This document shows positions 38,901-46,675 of a DNA stretch of 64,000 nucleotides, one piece after another. Below the pieces are notes generated by a model that had not been told where the DNA came from, ran no database searches, and saw nothing but the letters and a program-made list of their open reading frames with translations. A program made the translations under genes and the position numbers. The DNA comes from Limnoperna fortunei (Eukaryota; Mollusca; Bivalvia; Mytilida; Modiolidae), in the NCBI GenBank assembly GCA_944474755.1, contig OX104114.1:21909220-21973219 (forward strand). The letters are read 5' to 3'. Numbering within the stretch: position 1 is the stretch's first letter; every line of letters starts with the position of its first letter.

Positions 38901-41900
38901 GTGTTGACAGATCATTATTACCCTACTATCATAGCAAACTATAAGTGTATGACAAAAAGTGAAAATTGTAATCCTTCAAATATATGCTTTCATTATCTTT
39001 GCCAGCCGTTGCCTTTCCATTAAATGGGTACCATTAAATATCCAAAAGTTTAGAAAAAATACAGAACACAGTCATAGTGGTAGTTTGTTAGAGTAAGAAT
39101 AAAATATTCAAAATCTATGGGATGACAAAAACTAGTTTTCTTCGCTTATACCTTTCAAGTGTTAAATCAAATCATTTTATCGTATTGAAACCTTACTGCT
39201 TACTGTCACAAAGCTTTCCATTACAGAAAGAAGTATCACAGCATTTGTTGCAATAGGTTCCATGATGATTTTGTCTTTTCCATTTTGTTTCCTCAGCACA
39301 TGTCTGCAAGTGGCATGTCTGTGAAAAATAAAAAAAAATATTTAAATATATGTCTTGATTTTTTACTATGGCATATTATTTGCATGTATCTTTTATTTTC
39401 CTACATTCAAAGATAACTTTATGCATAAGTGATGATATTTTGTTGAAAAAAACATTCAAACATTACTTTAAACAATAAATTTGATTTAGCTGTTTAGATG
39501 TTTGTTTAGATTTCCCATATTCTTACAGAATTATCTTTAGCACCCATAACTTTATGATAAAATATATACATAAATTTAATATTTTTTTCATGTGTATTTT
39601 ACTGTAAATAGAAACAATAACACAATTCAATTGTAGTCTGAAGGTTCATGTCATCACATTCCATGGATGTTTTGTATACCTTGGAGAACCAACTAAAATG
39701 GCAACTAAAATGTAATAGACATTAAAATTGTTTTAAAACATGCAAAAGCAACTTACATCTGCCTCTCGACATCCACCGTTATAGTATTCTTTGTTTTTAT
39801 CATAATCATACGCATGTTCCATATAACAGTACTACCAATAAAAATGATCACGTGTAACAAAATGTCAATGTCGTGATAAATAATTATACAAATAATTATA
39901 TAGAAAAAATCAGGATTTTTTTTGGTATAACTAGTAACTCAAATTTGTTTGCATTGTTGTATTCTCTTTTTATAGGGTGACACTTTTTGCTTTGCTCGAC
40001 AGACAGTACAATTATTTACCATGGGGTTGCTGTTGCTTAGTTTTCAGTTTTGTATTTGCATAACATAATTTAGAATGTCTATGTTGTTAAAATCAATATT
40101 GTTTAGTTAATATTTTTGTTTCAAAAACGTTCACCTTTGGTCAAGTATTATGGTAATAGAAATTACAAGACCAACGTTAGATGTTGTAAATTGTGTTCTA
40201 TACGATTAAGTATGCTAATTATTTTGTTTGGTATGTTTTAACAAGGTATCAATTTCTGTTGAAATAAGTAGTCCTGTTGGCAATGTGTTAAAGGTAGATT
40301 GGTATCTATAACACTAATTTTATGTGTTTGAGGATTGCTTCCGACAGGTTGTGCTCGTTTCCAACCTTAATTCACAAGAAGTATCAGGTGTCCTGCCAAA
40401 GTTTGCGGGCCTTCATCGAGTTCTCTGACTTCCTACTTCATTAATATATTTGCAAAATTGCGGCAAGTGGCATTAAAGCCAATTCGATCAAACCATTAAA
40501 TTCTATTTCAACATCTATGAAATTAATTGAACACATACACGAAAGGTTTTAGAAATAATTCAGCAACATGCATGACATGATTTGTCATGTGCCCTGTTAA
40601 CATTATAATGGAATAAATTAATATAGAACAAACCTACTTACTTCTCCAATATTACATTTTTTGGCATATTGGCAAAATGAAAGACTCTCTGCTTCTGTAC
40701 AAATGAAACAGCTAATGCCTTCAGCAATTACATTAAGGGTTGTATTATTTGTTTGATCGGCAAACTGTTGGTAGGGAACAATGTCTTCTATAAAAGAACA
40801 ATTTAATCATTAGCAACACAGAATTTGTTCACAAAGTGCTTGATAAACTTTCCGTCAAATTTCGCAACATTACCTTGGAAAAGAGACGTCGTTTTTCCAC
40901 TCTGTTTAATGATATAAAATCTAACATATGACAACGTTTTCATGGTTTGTTTAGTATTTTGTTATGTCTTTTTGCGCATTAGGTTTTCAGACAAATTTAA
41001 AAACAATACACAAGTATATAAGTTTCAGATCAAAATATTGCAGATGTGTAGCAGAAAATATTATCATTGTCTTTTTTTACAATTAATAAGAATGTAAACT
41101 TTAGAATCATTGTCTATTGCAGATTTCTAAGATTCATTATTGTCTTTTGATATAATTGATTACAGAATTTTAATATTTGAGTTAAGATTCTAACTTATGT
41201 TGCAACATTTCTAAATAAATACTACAGAGAAACGAATAGCCCTTGTGAATTTTTTAAGAAGTTATGTATTTTACAAAGTTTAATATAATGATCACTTTAA
41301 GTGTTATTTTACAGTAAGTTTTCAACTTCAAATGTCTTATTGTAGATTTGACTCTCTAAAAGCGCAAATCAATTACATCATCTTCACATTTGGCTAACGT
41401 TTTTTAGATGAACCATGTAGATAATTCAACCACTACGTTAAAGTGGATAAGATGACGAAGATTAAAGCTTGAATACTGTTTGTTTTTTAATTGACTGGTG
41501 TTTAACTCCACTTTCAGCAATTCTTCAGCTATATCAAGGCGTTCAGTTTTTATTGGGGGAGGAAGCCGGAGTTCCCGGAGAAAACCCCCGACCTGCGATA
41601 GGAAAACTAATAATCATTGTCAATTAAGATCGGAGTCGAATAAATCCTGCCTGCAGTGAGGATCGAGCCCGCAATCTCAGTTTTGACAGACCACGTGATC
41701 AATAGTAAACGAACTACCTTAACCACTCGGCCACAGAGTCCCCTGAAGCTTGAATACATCATAAGTTTGGACCTTGTTACTCAAAATATCGTCCCCAGCC
41801 GTCTACAACAGCTGCTGTTGCAATCAAAATACTTGGATATACAAGAATTACATTAAAAAAAGTCCCTAACAGACTTCGACAATATGACATTAGACCGATT

Positions 41901-44900
41901 ATGGGGTTTGATATTCCGCAACTGTCGTAAAATTTGGTTTTGTGCTACAGAAACGTGTTAAGAGAATCAGTGTATACCGGCGCAGGAATGGACGTTTTTT
42001 CTCCTCTTGTGTCCAGCAAGTGTATAACTTCGATGGAGGCAGCGTCATTATGTGGGCCACGGTGTGTTATGACAGTAAAACAGAACTGGTACATTTTCCA
42101 GCGATGAAACGACTTACAGTTACAGAGACGATATTCTCCAACCTTACATAATGCGCGTAATTGACCGACAGACGGAGTTGTTCCAACAGCACAATGCCAG
42201 GCCTCACAAGGAATATTCTTGAGCAGAACATTTATGTTCTTTCATGGCCTTTTGAATCACCGATTTAGTTCCGTCATATGTTGAAACAAGAATAACGTAA
42301 GTACAATGATTGACTAAATGACAGGGAGATGCAGAGAAGTGTTTGCAACTCGACGTGGTCATACACTGTACTAACTAAAAAGTGACCGAAAAGTCTTCGC
42401 TGTGATAAAGTGACTTGTATTCACCAATTTAAGTAATGGACAGTAATTTCTTCATATTATAACCATTTTTGTGAATACATTTATTAGTGTTTTTTTTAAG
42501 TCTTTATTTTAAGATACATCTGACAACGGCTCTGTAAATGACCTTTGACTGAGGGAGAGGAAATTAATTATTTTGATATTTGGCTGCGCCGAGCTGTAGC
42601 ATGGACAGTGGATTTATTATTCAATGGAATTAAGATATTAGAGCTGCATTTAAAAAGCAGTTTCATTAAGAATTGATAAATAAATTTATTTATATAGTTG
42701 GTTAAATGTATTGGATATTTTTCAGCTGATTGTGCAAAGCCCATTTCTGGACTATTTTATGGGTGTTTGTGAGTTTCCTTGAATACCCTTCGGTTTTTCT
42801 AAATTTGCGAAAAATTTTATCTGACATGACAACCCGAAAATTTAATGTGATATTAGGGAAATTATTTCGCTCGTTTTGAGGGGTCTCTCATTACTCAGCG
42901 AAACTTGGTGCCCGAGTCAGAGCAAAAAATGTTAATAGTTTCCCCAATACGGAAATAATTAAGAGGCCGTTGTCATCTACTAAAATCTTAAAAATCCGTT
43001 TCTTTTTTCCATAGTATAGATTTTTTCATATATATCACTTGTAGAGTAATTTTTTTTATCGATCTTTTACGTACTTGACAGTTGTTTCAACTACACGATA
43101 CATTTAACAATTTGATTACAATTACATGCACGTCCTGTTTGTAGCACTATTTGTCTACCACATCCAAAGTTTAGTTATTTTATACTCAGATCATTTTCCA
43201 TCCTTTCTACACCAGATTTACTTGTAGGTCGTATTTATTTTTGTGATTAGAAATTTGTTACATTGGATAGCTGTCTTTTTAAGCCAGCTGTTCAACTCAG
43301 TATATTTTATTGATATAGTATGTTCGTATATAATATCAGCGATACGGAATATGGTTATATATTGTGAAAAGAGTATAACCTTTCTTGTCACAAATTTGAT
43401 GTGAAAAAAAATGTCGCAAATAAAACGACGTAAGAATAAAAATGTGTAGCAAAAGCTAGTTTACAAAAACAATGTTTTATGTATCTCACTTGTCTATTGA
43501 TTTTACATGTGCCCAGATAAACGCAGATATCGTTAAAATGTTAATGTATAGAACATACCTAAGCTACGAATGCGGTTCTCATTGCTGCCTTCGGTTCCAT
43601 TAAACATCAAAGCTATAAAATTGTAAATTGTAAAATTGTATGATTTTGCTATCGTAAGTTAAATTTGCAGCATGCAAGTACAGAGTCATAAAATGTCACA
43701 AATACAAAACCACCACCGACAAATCATGAACCACATATGTAACGATGTGTGAAGCATAACCATAGACAAGTCTTAAATTGTCAAATAAAAACATTGACAA
43801 CTCTAAGTTAAACATTATAGCACAAGTTTATGGAACAAATTATTACAGAAAGTAGTAAAATCACATTCTTTGTGTTCTTAAATTGTAATTCTTACTTGTC
43901 GTATTTTCAAGATGGGGAGATATTTCTAATAATGATGAAAACAGAACAAAATAAAGTTAGACTCTTAGTTTTACGTTTTTTTTATAATAAATAAATTAAG
44001 CCCTAAGGATAAGAATTAATTTTACTTGATCTTTATTATGTTCAAAATATTAATATTTAATTTGATATATAATTGTTACTTAAAATATAATTTGATCAAA
44101 CAATAATTGGTAAATAATAATTTATGGGAATGGAAGTTGTTCTGCATTATCTGCAAAAATGATTACATCTAAGTCAACCGTATAAAATATCGCTGTCTGT
44201 CTCACTTATTCAGAAAAACCTTTATGGTCGTTTCATAAAAATCTGCATATCTGGTTCACATTATTGCGTCCGAATAAAAAAGAGAACTTTTTTGCCATGT
44301 TAAAATGGATTTGAAACTAGAAAAATATGAAACGCTGTAGACGCTACGTCTTCAGGAAATAGGTTGGCATACGCAAGGTGCTAGTGACATCATGGGCATT
44401 TCTTTGAAAACAATGCGTTCAGTAGGCATAGAAGACGAATTGCATTTCAATTGCTAACCGCTGCAGCAAACAGTCGTTAGCCAACAATACCCAGAATATG
44501 GCAACAGTTCTTGTAAAACTTGGTGTTAAACGTTTTGTGATCTTATGTTTGAACATTTAATATATAACGCGCAACAGTTTTCATGTTGCAAATGCTTTAT
44601 TATGTGTGGATATGAATATGGTAGTATTGCAATTAAACTAGAAATTATAATTAGCTGAAACAAAATGTACATAGCTACAATTAATCAAAAAATTATAAAT
44701 TTGTTTTTTTAATAGAGTTATCATTCAAATACACAAGCCATAGTTGTATGCTTGGACATTTTAACAGTAAATTCCAAGATTAGTTGCAATACAACTAAAC
44801 ATTTTATTTGAACAGTAGCATTTCAATATTATATTAACACCAAAACTATAAATGATTGCAAGAAAATGAATAACTTTTTGGGATTCTTTAGTAAATTAAG

Positions 44901-45810
44901 ATAAATGTAGAAACAATCATAGTATTGATCCTGGACATCGATATATACTAAAATTGTACACTTTTTAGGAAGTGCAAACATCCGTTAAATCGGAAAATGT
45001 AAATATTGACAACATATGAAAGGAGGAACAACCACATTATGTGGCCGATTGGTTAGGGTAGTTCGTTTACTATTGATCACGTGGTCTGTCAAAACTGAGA
45101 TTGCGGGTTCGATTCTCAATGCAGGCAGGGTGTACTCGACTTCAATCTCAATTGACACGGATTGCCAGTTTTCAAACCGCAGGTCGGGGGTTTTTGTCCG
45201 GGTACTCCATCCATCGATATAGCTGAACAATTGCTGAAGGTGGCGTTAAACACCCTTAAAAAAACCAAAAACAACTAAATTAGTAATATTTTCGTCAAAT
45301 ATGATAACACACATTTACCATATAAAGAAACTTACCGTAGAGCTGAAGTTATATCAATAAAAAGACAACAGAAATACCAAAAGGGTACAACAGTTATTCA
45401 ATGAAAATCGACAATTCTATCGCTGGACAAAAGTATCTCTTTAACATGTTTGTCGTTCTTACCTCTTGATATACAGCACAATACCACCGTAACAGAAATA
45501 TTACAGGGCTTCTACATGTGTAACAAATACAAGACAAGATGACGTCACTAATACATTTCCTTCTATTTAAAACGCAATATTGCCCCATATTTGTTGTATT
45601 TATTTAAAGTAGATAAGTTTTATATTTTTATAAATTTAAAATATCAGAAATCTTGAATTTGTAACGTAAAAATTAAAACTTAATATCATTTGTTTTAGTG
45701 CATATATTAGGTAATATCAAGATTTAAGTGTAAAATTAATGTATAGTTAATATTCTAAGCAGTAAATTGTCCTTACCAACTATGACAACAAAAATCCGAA
45801 AACGAATCAT
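23908..45810 (-). CDS. Predicted secreted two-LU-domain, mucin-stalk protein (12 coding exons, 578 aa)
   Basis: Gene model built from splice sites and phase, minus strand. Exons in order: 45,777-45,810; 43,896-43,925; 43,559-43,612; 40,642-40,787; 39,757-39,831; 39,204-39,318; 38,510-38,613; 29,085-29,153; 27,830-27,932; 27,167-27,211; 24,140-25,075; 23,908-23,933. The sum is 1,737 nt, an exact multiple of three with no internal stop. Predicted layout: residues 1-11 hydrophobic start, 12-65 linker with N-x-T sequons, LU domain 1 at 66-146, LU domain 2 at 164-237, linker 238-259, Thr/Pro region 260-571, last seven residues in exon 12. LU domains are extracellular three-finger folds; mucin stalks are O-glycosylated. 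A role in surface, mucus or immune biology is inference only. The N-terminus is the weakest part, since the hydrophobic run is short for a signal peptide. Not recognised as a named gene. Confidence 0.75.
24140..25075 (-). CDS. Exon 11: Thr/Pro-rich mucin-like exon with 18-bp repeats
   Basis: The acceptor CTATTTATCCACAG and the donor CCAA|GTAAGT give 936 nt, an exact multiple of three, phase 1-1. After about 30 residues of less regular Thr/Pro/Glu sequence it becomes hexapeptides TTTPIP and TTTPTP, encoded by an 18-bp minisatellite. This composition is typical of heavily O-glycosylated mucin stalks. Two internal blocks containing TPILTTTTP are near duplicates, showing expansion by slippage or unequal exchange. 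The complementary strand is also open over most of this length (Gly/Val repeats), but it has no matching splice sites. Confidence 0.88.
25362..26935. mobile_element. Inverted-repeat-bounded stretch in intron 10 (CAGAC-rich arms)
   Basis: Sequence at 25,362-25,490 recurs in inverted orientation at about 26,825-26,935. Shared parts include CTCTAGCGTCTGTTAG, TTTGTCCGTC and TTTTTATGTCTGTTTT. The 1.3 kb between the arms shows no transposase. It could be a non-autonomous element with long terminal inverted repeats or two opposed insertions. A third partial copy of the arm lies near 27,000. Confidence 0.55.
25693..25759. repeat. 21-bp imperfect hairpin
   Basis: The arms 25,693-25,713 and 25,739-25,759 (GTTATGCTTGCTCGGTATACT-type) match at 19 of 21 positions when inverted, with a 25-nt loop. 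Possibly a decayed small inverted-repeat element. Confidence 0.55.
27167..27211 (-). CDS. Exon 10: 45-nt phase 1-1 linker exon
   Basis: The acceptor CTTTACACATTTCAG and a perfect GTAAGT donor (GT at 27,166-27,165) enclose 45 nt. Only phase 1 is open and reads [14 protein letters not shown]. It joins LU domain 2 to the mucin-like exon, adding one unpaired cysteine. Confidence 0.7.
27830..27932 (-). CDS. Exon 9: last third of LU domain 2
   Basis: The acceptor TCGTTTTTAG and the donor CAAG|GTACTT (a weaker donor) give 103 nt, phase 0 in, phase 1 out. The peptide begins ECKQLEA and contains [10 protein letters not shown], a perfect CC-x4-CN LU ending with an N-T-T sequon inside. LU domain 2 thereby has exactly ten cysteines: C-x2-C-x8-C-x5-C-x5-C-x16-C-x5-C-x18-CC-x4-CN. 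If the donor is missed, the frame runs 18 more codons (ending [11 protein letters not shown]) to a stop. Confidence 0.85.
28749..28912 (+). repeat. 82-bp tandem duplication within an RT-element 3' end
   Basis: Two identical 82-bp copies (28,749-28,830 and 28,831-28,912) contain TTGCTTACCCTTCAGGAGCA. The same motif closes the reverse-transcriptase elements at about 55,070 and 61,335, so this stretch, with the GCGGTTCAAGTTGCTT tail to about 29,050, is the 3' end of that element family. It lies just next to exon 8. Confidence 0.75.
29085..29153 (-). CDS. Exon 8: middle third of LU domain 2
   Basis: The acceptor TTGTTATTTTATTTTCAG is very strong and the donor is GAG|GTATTA. The exon is 69 nt, phase 0-0, 23 residues beginning ECGITL and ending HGCIRTE. 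It supplies cysteines 188 and 205, placed as in exon 5. It lies 9.4 kb from exon 7; that intron is full of mobile elements. Confidence 0.85.
30275..30390 (-). mobile_element. SINE fragment (body and tail, no tRNA head)
   Basis: The minus strand carries GGCGTTAAACAACATTTAAA and the 'gagttttctccgggttc'-type body also seen in the SINEs at 41,477 and 56,545. The tRNA-like head is missing. Confidence 0.6.
30405..30490. repeat. Palindrome and (CTT)n/(TTA)n tract of a dispersed repeat
   Basis: GTCTCCCAAACAAAGTTTGGAGAC is a near-perfect inverted repeat, followed by CTT and TTA runs. A sister copy starts at about 34,620. The downstream part of this repeat type, at 33,930-35,160, may be its other half, split by insertion of the LINE; this is inference. 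Confidence 0.5.
30490..32880 (+). pseudogene. 5'-truncated L1/Tx1-like LINE (endonuclease tail, RT, zinc knuckle)
   Basis: In order: the C-terminal part of an apurinic-type endonuclease (RIDRIYIPK near 30,650, SDHDYV near 30,722; 30,433-30,915); an RT domain at 31,223-31,906 with [32 protein letters not shown] and [10 protein letters not shown]; a frameshift; [12 protein letters not shown] and the catalytic SAYADDLD near 32,066; a second frameshift; a maturase-like region at 32,299-32,682 ([20 protein letters not shown]); then a CPSC...H zinc-knuckle remnant near 32,715. Stops and frameshifts make it dead. It sits antisense inside intron 7 of the LU-mucin gene. The clade is by motif style only. 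Confidence 0.85.
32918..33286. repeat. Cluster of six stem-loops
   Basis: Perfect stems: 32,928-32,936/32,950-32,958 (CAGCTGTCC); 32,979-32,988/33,000-33,009 (CAGCTGATCC); 33,027-33,035/33,049-33,057 (CAGCCGACC); 33,103-33,110/33,120-33,127 (CGTGTTGG); 33,209-33,220/33,232-33,243 (AACATTGATAAT), extended by 33,197-33,203/33,249-33,255 and 33,181-33,185/33,264-33,268; and 33,270-33,276/33,280-33,286 (TGTCATG). The segment is markedly more GC-rich than its surroundings and follows directly after the LINE coding remnant. No protein frame explains it. Confidence 0.8.
33549..33596. repeat. Nested hairpin with GTGATAA motifs
   Basis: GAGGGCATT (33,549-33,557) pairs with AATGCCCTC (33,588-33,596), and inside it ACGCC/GGCGT pair around a 3-nt loop. 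The loop repeats CATGATAACGCC and CGTGATAATGCC. A smaller hairpin of the same design lies at 62,585-62,608. Confidence 0.65.
33930..35160. repeat. Degenerate 130-140-bp tandem repeat (AAGATGGCCGCCATTTTC)
   Basis: Units run from AAGATGGCCGCCATTTTCA through AAGTTAACCGATTTGCAC to GGTATATATATAGAATAGCA and recur near 34,208, 34,348, 34,477, 34,910 and 35,020. At 34,620 a new copy starts with the AAACGAAGTTTGGAGAC palindrome half. TA and TATATA runs vary in length. No coding content is seen. Confidence 0.75.
35160..35720. repeat. Degenerate repeat with GGGATCCC / TTGGTACCAT units
   Basis: Two or three units of about 115-120 bp share ATTGGGATCCC, CATAACCAT, TTACTCCT, ATGATAAGA and GAATCATTTGGTACCAT. 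They follow the previous repeat and may be part of the same element. Confidence 0.5.
35815..36243 (-). mobile_element. Left arm of a 430-bp inverted repeat, containing a partial tRNA-SINE
   Basis: This arm is about 90% identical to the inverse of 37,590-38,019. Its inner part (36,095-36,220) is a SINE head in minus orientation: a box-B-like GGGTTTGAGTCTCACTG and a GACCACGTGATC stretch. The palindrome GACCACGTGATCGTGGTC lies at 36,202-36,219. Confidence 0.75.
36244..37589. other. AT-rich spacer between inverted-repeat arms, with a G15 run
   Basis: No supported gene. It contains a 15-G homopolymer at 37,154-37,168 and runs of T and A. The short open frames are what chance gives in AT-rich DNA. 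Confidence 0.5.
37590..38019 (+). mobile_element. Right arm of the 430-bp inverted repeat
   Basis: This is the inverted counterpart of 35,815-36,243, of equal length (430 versus 429 bp). Both arms end in the same GAAGTACAAT sequence on the outside and AGTCTGAAAAAC on the inside. The 1.35-kb spacer between them is AT-rich and has no recognisable transposase. Confidence 0.75.
38510..38613 (-). CDS. Exon 7: first third of LU domain 2
   Basis: The acceptor ATTACTTTGTTACAG and the donor CAG|GTATTG give 104 nt, phase 1 in, phase 0 out. After a Ser/Thr-rich lead it reads MCYDC, with cysteines spaced C-x2-C-x8-C-x5-C (residues 164, 167, 176, 182), the same as exon 4. Confidence 0.87.
38700..38925 (-). 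mobile_element. tRNA-derived SINE copy
   Basis: The minus strand has a head with a box-B-like GCGAGTTCGAATCTCACTG, followed by the body and a tail with GCGTTAAACAACATT. The 5' end of the head is incomplete. It lies in intron 6. Confidence 0.7.
39204..39318 (-). CDS. Exon 6: last third of LU domain 1
   Basis: The acceptor TTTTTCACAG and the donor GACA|GTAAGC give 115 nt, phase 0 in, phase 1 out. The peptide starts TCHLQTC and contains the LU signature CCDTSFCN (CC-x4-CN, residues 139-146). Three cysteines beyond the canonical ten (120, 136, 150) make this domain different from LU domain 2; two of them could form an extra disulphide. If the donor is not used, a TAA follows four codons later (39,193-39,195), giving a possible short single-LU isoform. 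Confidence 0.88.
39757..39831 (-). CDS. Exon 5: middle third of LU domain 1
   Basis: The acceptor TTATTGGTAG and the donor GAT|GTAAGT give 75 nt, phase 0-0, 25 residues beginning YCYMEH and ending NGGCREAD. It supplies the fifth and sixth LU cysteines (90 and 109), 18 residues apart. The Gly-Cys before the exon end is mirrored by HGC in LU domain 2. Confidence 0.87.
40642..40787 (-). CDS. Exon 4: linker end and first third of LU domain 1
   Basis: The acceptor TTCTTTTATAG and the donor GAA|GTAAGT give 146 nt: 2 nt plus 48 codons, phase 1 in, phase 0 out. The exon carries an N-N-T-T sequon and then the N-terminal LU pattern C-x2-C-x8-C-x5-C (residues 66, 69, 78, 84), beginning SCFIC. This spacing is identical to the matching exon of LU domain 2 (38,510-38,613). 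Confidence 0.88.
41477..41745 (-). mobile_element. Full-length tRNA-derived SINE with target-site duplication
   Basis: The tRNA-like head on the minus strand starts GGGGACTCTGTGGCCGAGTG (box A) with box B GCGGGCTCGATCC. A body with CGGGGGTTTTCTCCGGG follows, then a tail with GTTAAACACC. It is flanked by the direct repeat AAGCTTGAATAC (41,465-41,476 and 41,746-41,757), showing target-primed insertion in intron 3. Confidence 0.88.
41880..42330 (+). pseudogene. Tc1-like transposase fragment
   Basis: The frame at 41,942-42,151 contains YRRRNGRF, then [21 protein letters not shown], close in form to the Tc1 DDE domain (GGSVMVWGGI and the like). A frame shift later it continues to FQQHNARPH, matching the D-N-A-R-P-H catalytic block with Asp replaced by His. 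It is broken by stops and lies antisense in intron 3. Confidence 0.75.
43559..43612 (-). CDS. Exon 3: 54-nt phase 1-1 linker exon
   Basis: The acceptor TTTTATAG and the donor TTAG|GTATGT give 54 nt. Only phase 1 is open; it reads [17 protein letters not shown] with an N-G-T sequon. The last base (G) joins the AA of exon 4 to make Glu. Confidence 0.65.
43896..43925 (-). CDS. Exon 2: 30-nt phase 1-1 microexon
   Basis: The acceptor ATTATTAG at 43,926-43,933 and the donor GTAAGA starting at 43,895 enclose exactly 30 nt. In phase 1 it reads ISPHLENTT plus split codons at both ends, with one N-x-T sequon. It joins exon 3 in frame. Confidence 0.6.
44290..44510 (+). pseudogene. Possible transposase DNA-binding-domain remnant
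   Basis: A short frame reads [19 protein letters not shown], which resembles a helix-turn-helix (G-x-S/D-x-I-M/A-x2-x-S-x3-V). The surrounding sequence is broken. It could be the N-terminal piece of a mariner/Tc1-type element; weak. Confidence 0.2.
45038..45270 (+). mobile_element. tRNA-derived SINE copy, plus orientation
   Basis: Starts GTGGCCGATTGGTTAGGGTA (box A), with box B GCGGGTTCGATTCTC at about 45,104. The body has CAGGTCGGGGGTTTTTGTCC and the tail GTGGCGTTAAACACC with A-rich sequence after it. It lies in intron 1, opposite to the gene. Confidence 0.85.
45777..45810 (-). CDS. Exon 1: start codon and short hydrophobic leader
   Basis: ATG at 45,810 opens [11 protein letters not shown] and the exon ends one base into the next codon at a GTAAGG donor (GT at 45,776-45,775). 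An in-frame TGA lies 30 nt upstream (45,838-45,840), supporting this start. The basic n-region and hydrophobic run look like the front of a signal peptide. The run is only about seven residues before joining exon 2 (Glu), so an additional small exon may be missing between them. Confidence 0.5.
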
Positions 45811-45902
45811 TTTAACAGTCACTTTTGAACTATGTGTTCACTCTTACAGGCCAGGTCAGTTCAGTGCAACGTAAATACTTCAATTCCCCTTTTGATAAGA
45901 CA

Positions 45903-45912
45903 GGATATAAAC
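45903..45912 (-). promoter_or_regulatory. TATA-like element upstream of exon 1
   Basis: GTTTATATCC on the minus strand lies about 95 nt before the predicted start codon. It is the only TATA-like candidate close to exon 1; support is weak in such AT-rich DNA. Confidence 0.2.
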
Positions 45913-45914
45913 GT

Positions 45915-46675
45915 GATTAGACCATTTCTTGTCAGTAAAATTGATATGAAAATGTTCTCATCGTGCCAACTAAGAGGAAATAATTTCTTATTTTATATGG
46001 CAAAACAGTAACCAAACAACACAATTTGACTTGTAAAAGAACTTACAAAAGGGACAAACAAATTGAAATAAACATGTCATTACAAAAATTTGGTTAAAAA
46101 CACTACATTTGGACATCAGTAGAGGTTGCTTTACAGGATACGCGTATGTGATGGTAATGTCTTTACAAATGACTAAATAAGCAATCAGAAAATATTGTAT
46201 TTAATGGTAGAGTCTATGTAGAAAAATATCGATATCAAATTGGTAAAACTTCTATATGTGCTTTACTGATACCTTAGTGTGTGGTTTACCTTTATAATGT
46301 AATTTACCTAAAGGAAACAATAAAATATATTCAGTATTTTTAGTGCAAGAAAAGAATTTTGCGTGTTTTTGATTGGTCGAAAGCATTTGTCGGGTCTAGA
46401 AAATCGTAACAGTATTACAATTACATGTACATAAAAAATATGGAAATGTTTGTCTGCTGCAAGTTCCGCTGCACAGAAGTCAAGCGGAATCTAATATTGA
46501 CCCGGTTTTGACCTGCTCAATCCTGTTTTTCATGAGTTGATATACAGTCTATATCAGGATTTGTCAGCCATCTAAAACGAGGCTCTGTGAATATTACATT
46601 TTTTTTCTGGCTGAGGGCGATCTATATCAAAGTCATTAATTGTATGATATAATATAACAGATCAAACTCAGATAA
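45915..46675. other. Upstream region of the LU-mucin gene, no gene seen
   Basis: AT-rich unique sequence. I see no coding frame, repeat array or RNA gene. Confidence 0.4.

Noticed and set aside
40860..40912. Candidate extra exon ending CCAAG|GTAATG in intron 3
   Set aside because: 28 nt in phase 1 would leave phase 2, which does not fit exon 4, and the acceptor is weak.
44166..44260. Candidate additional exon with a GTGAGA donor in intron 1
   Set aside because: The possible exon lengths (37 or 45 nt from the nearest AGs) do not give a phase compatible with exon 2, or lead to stops.
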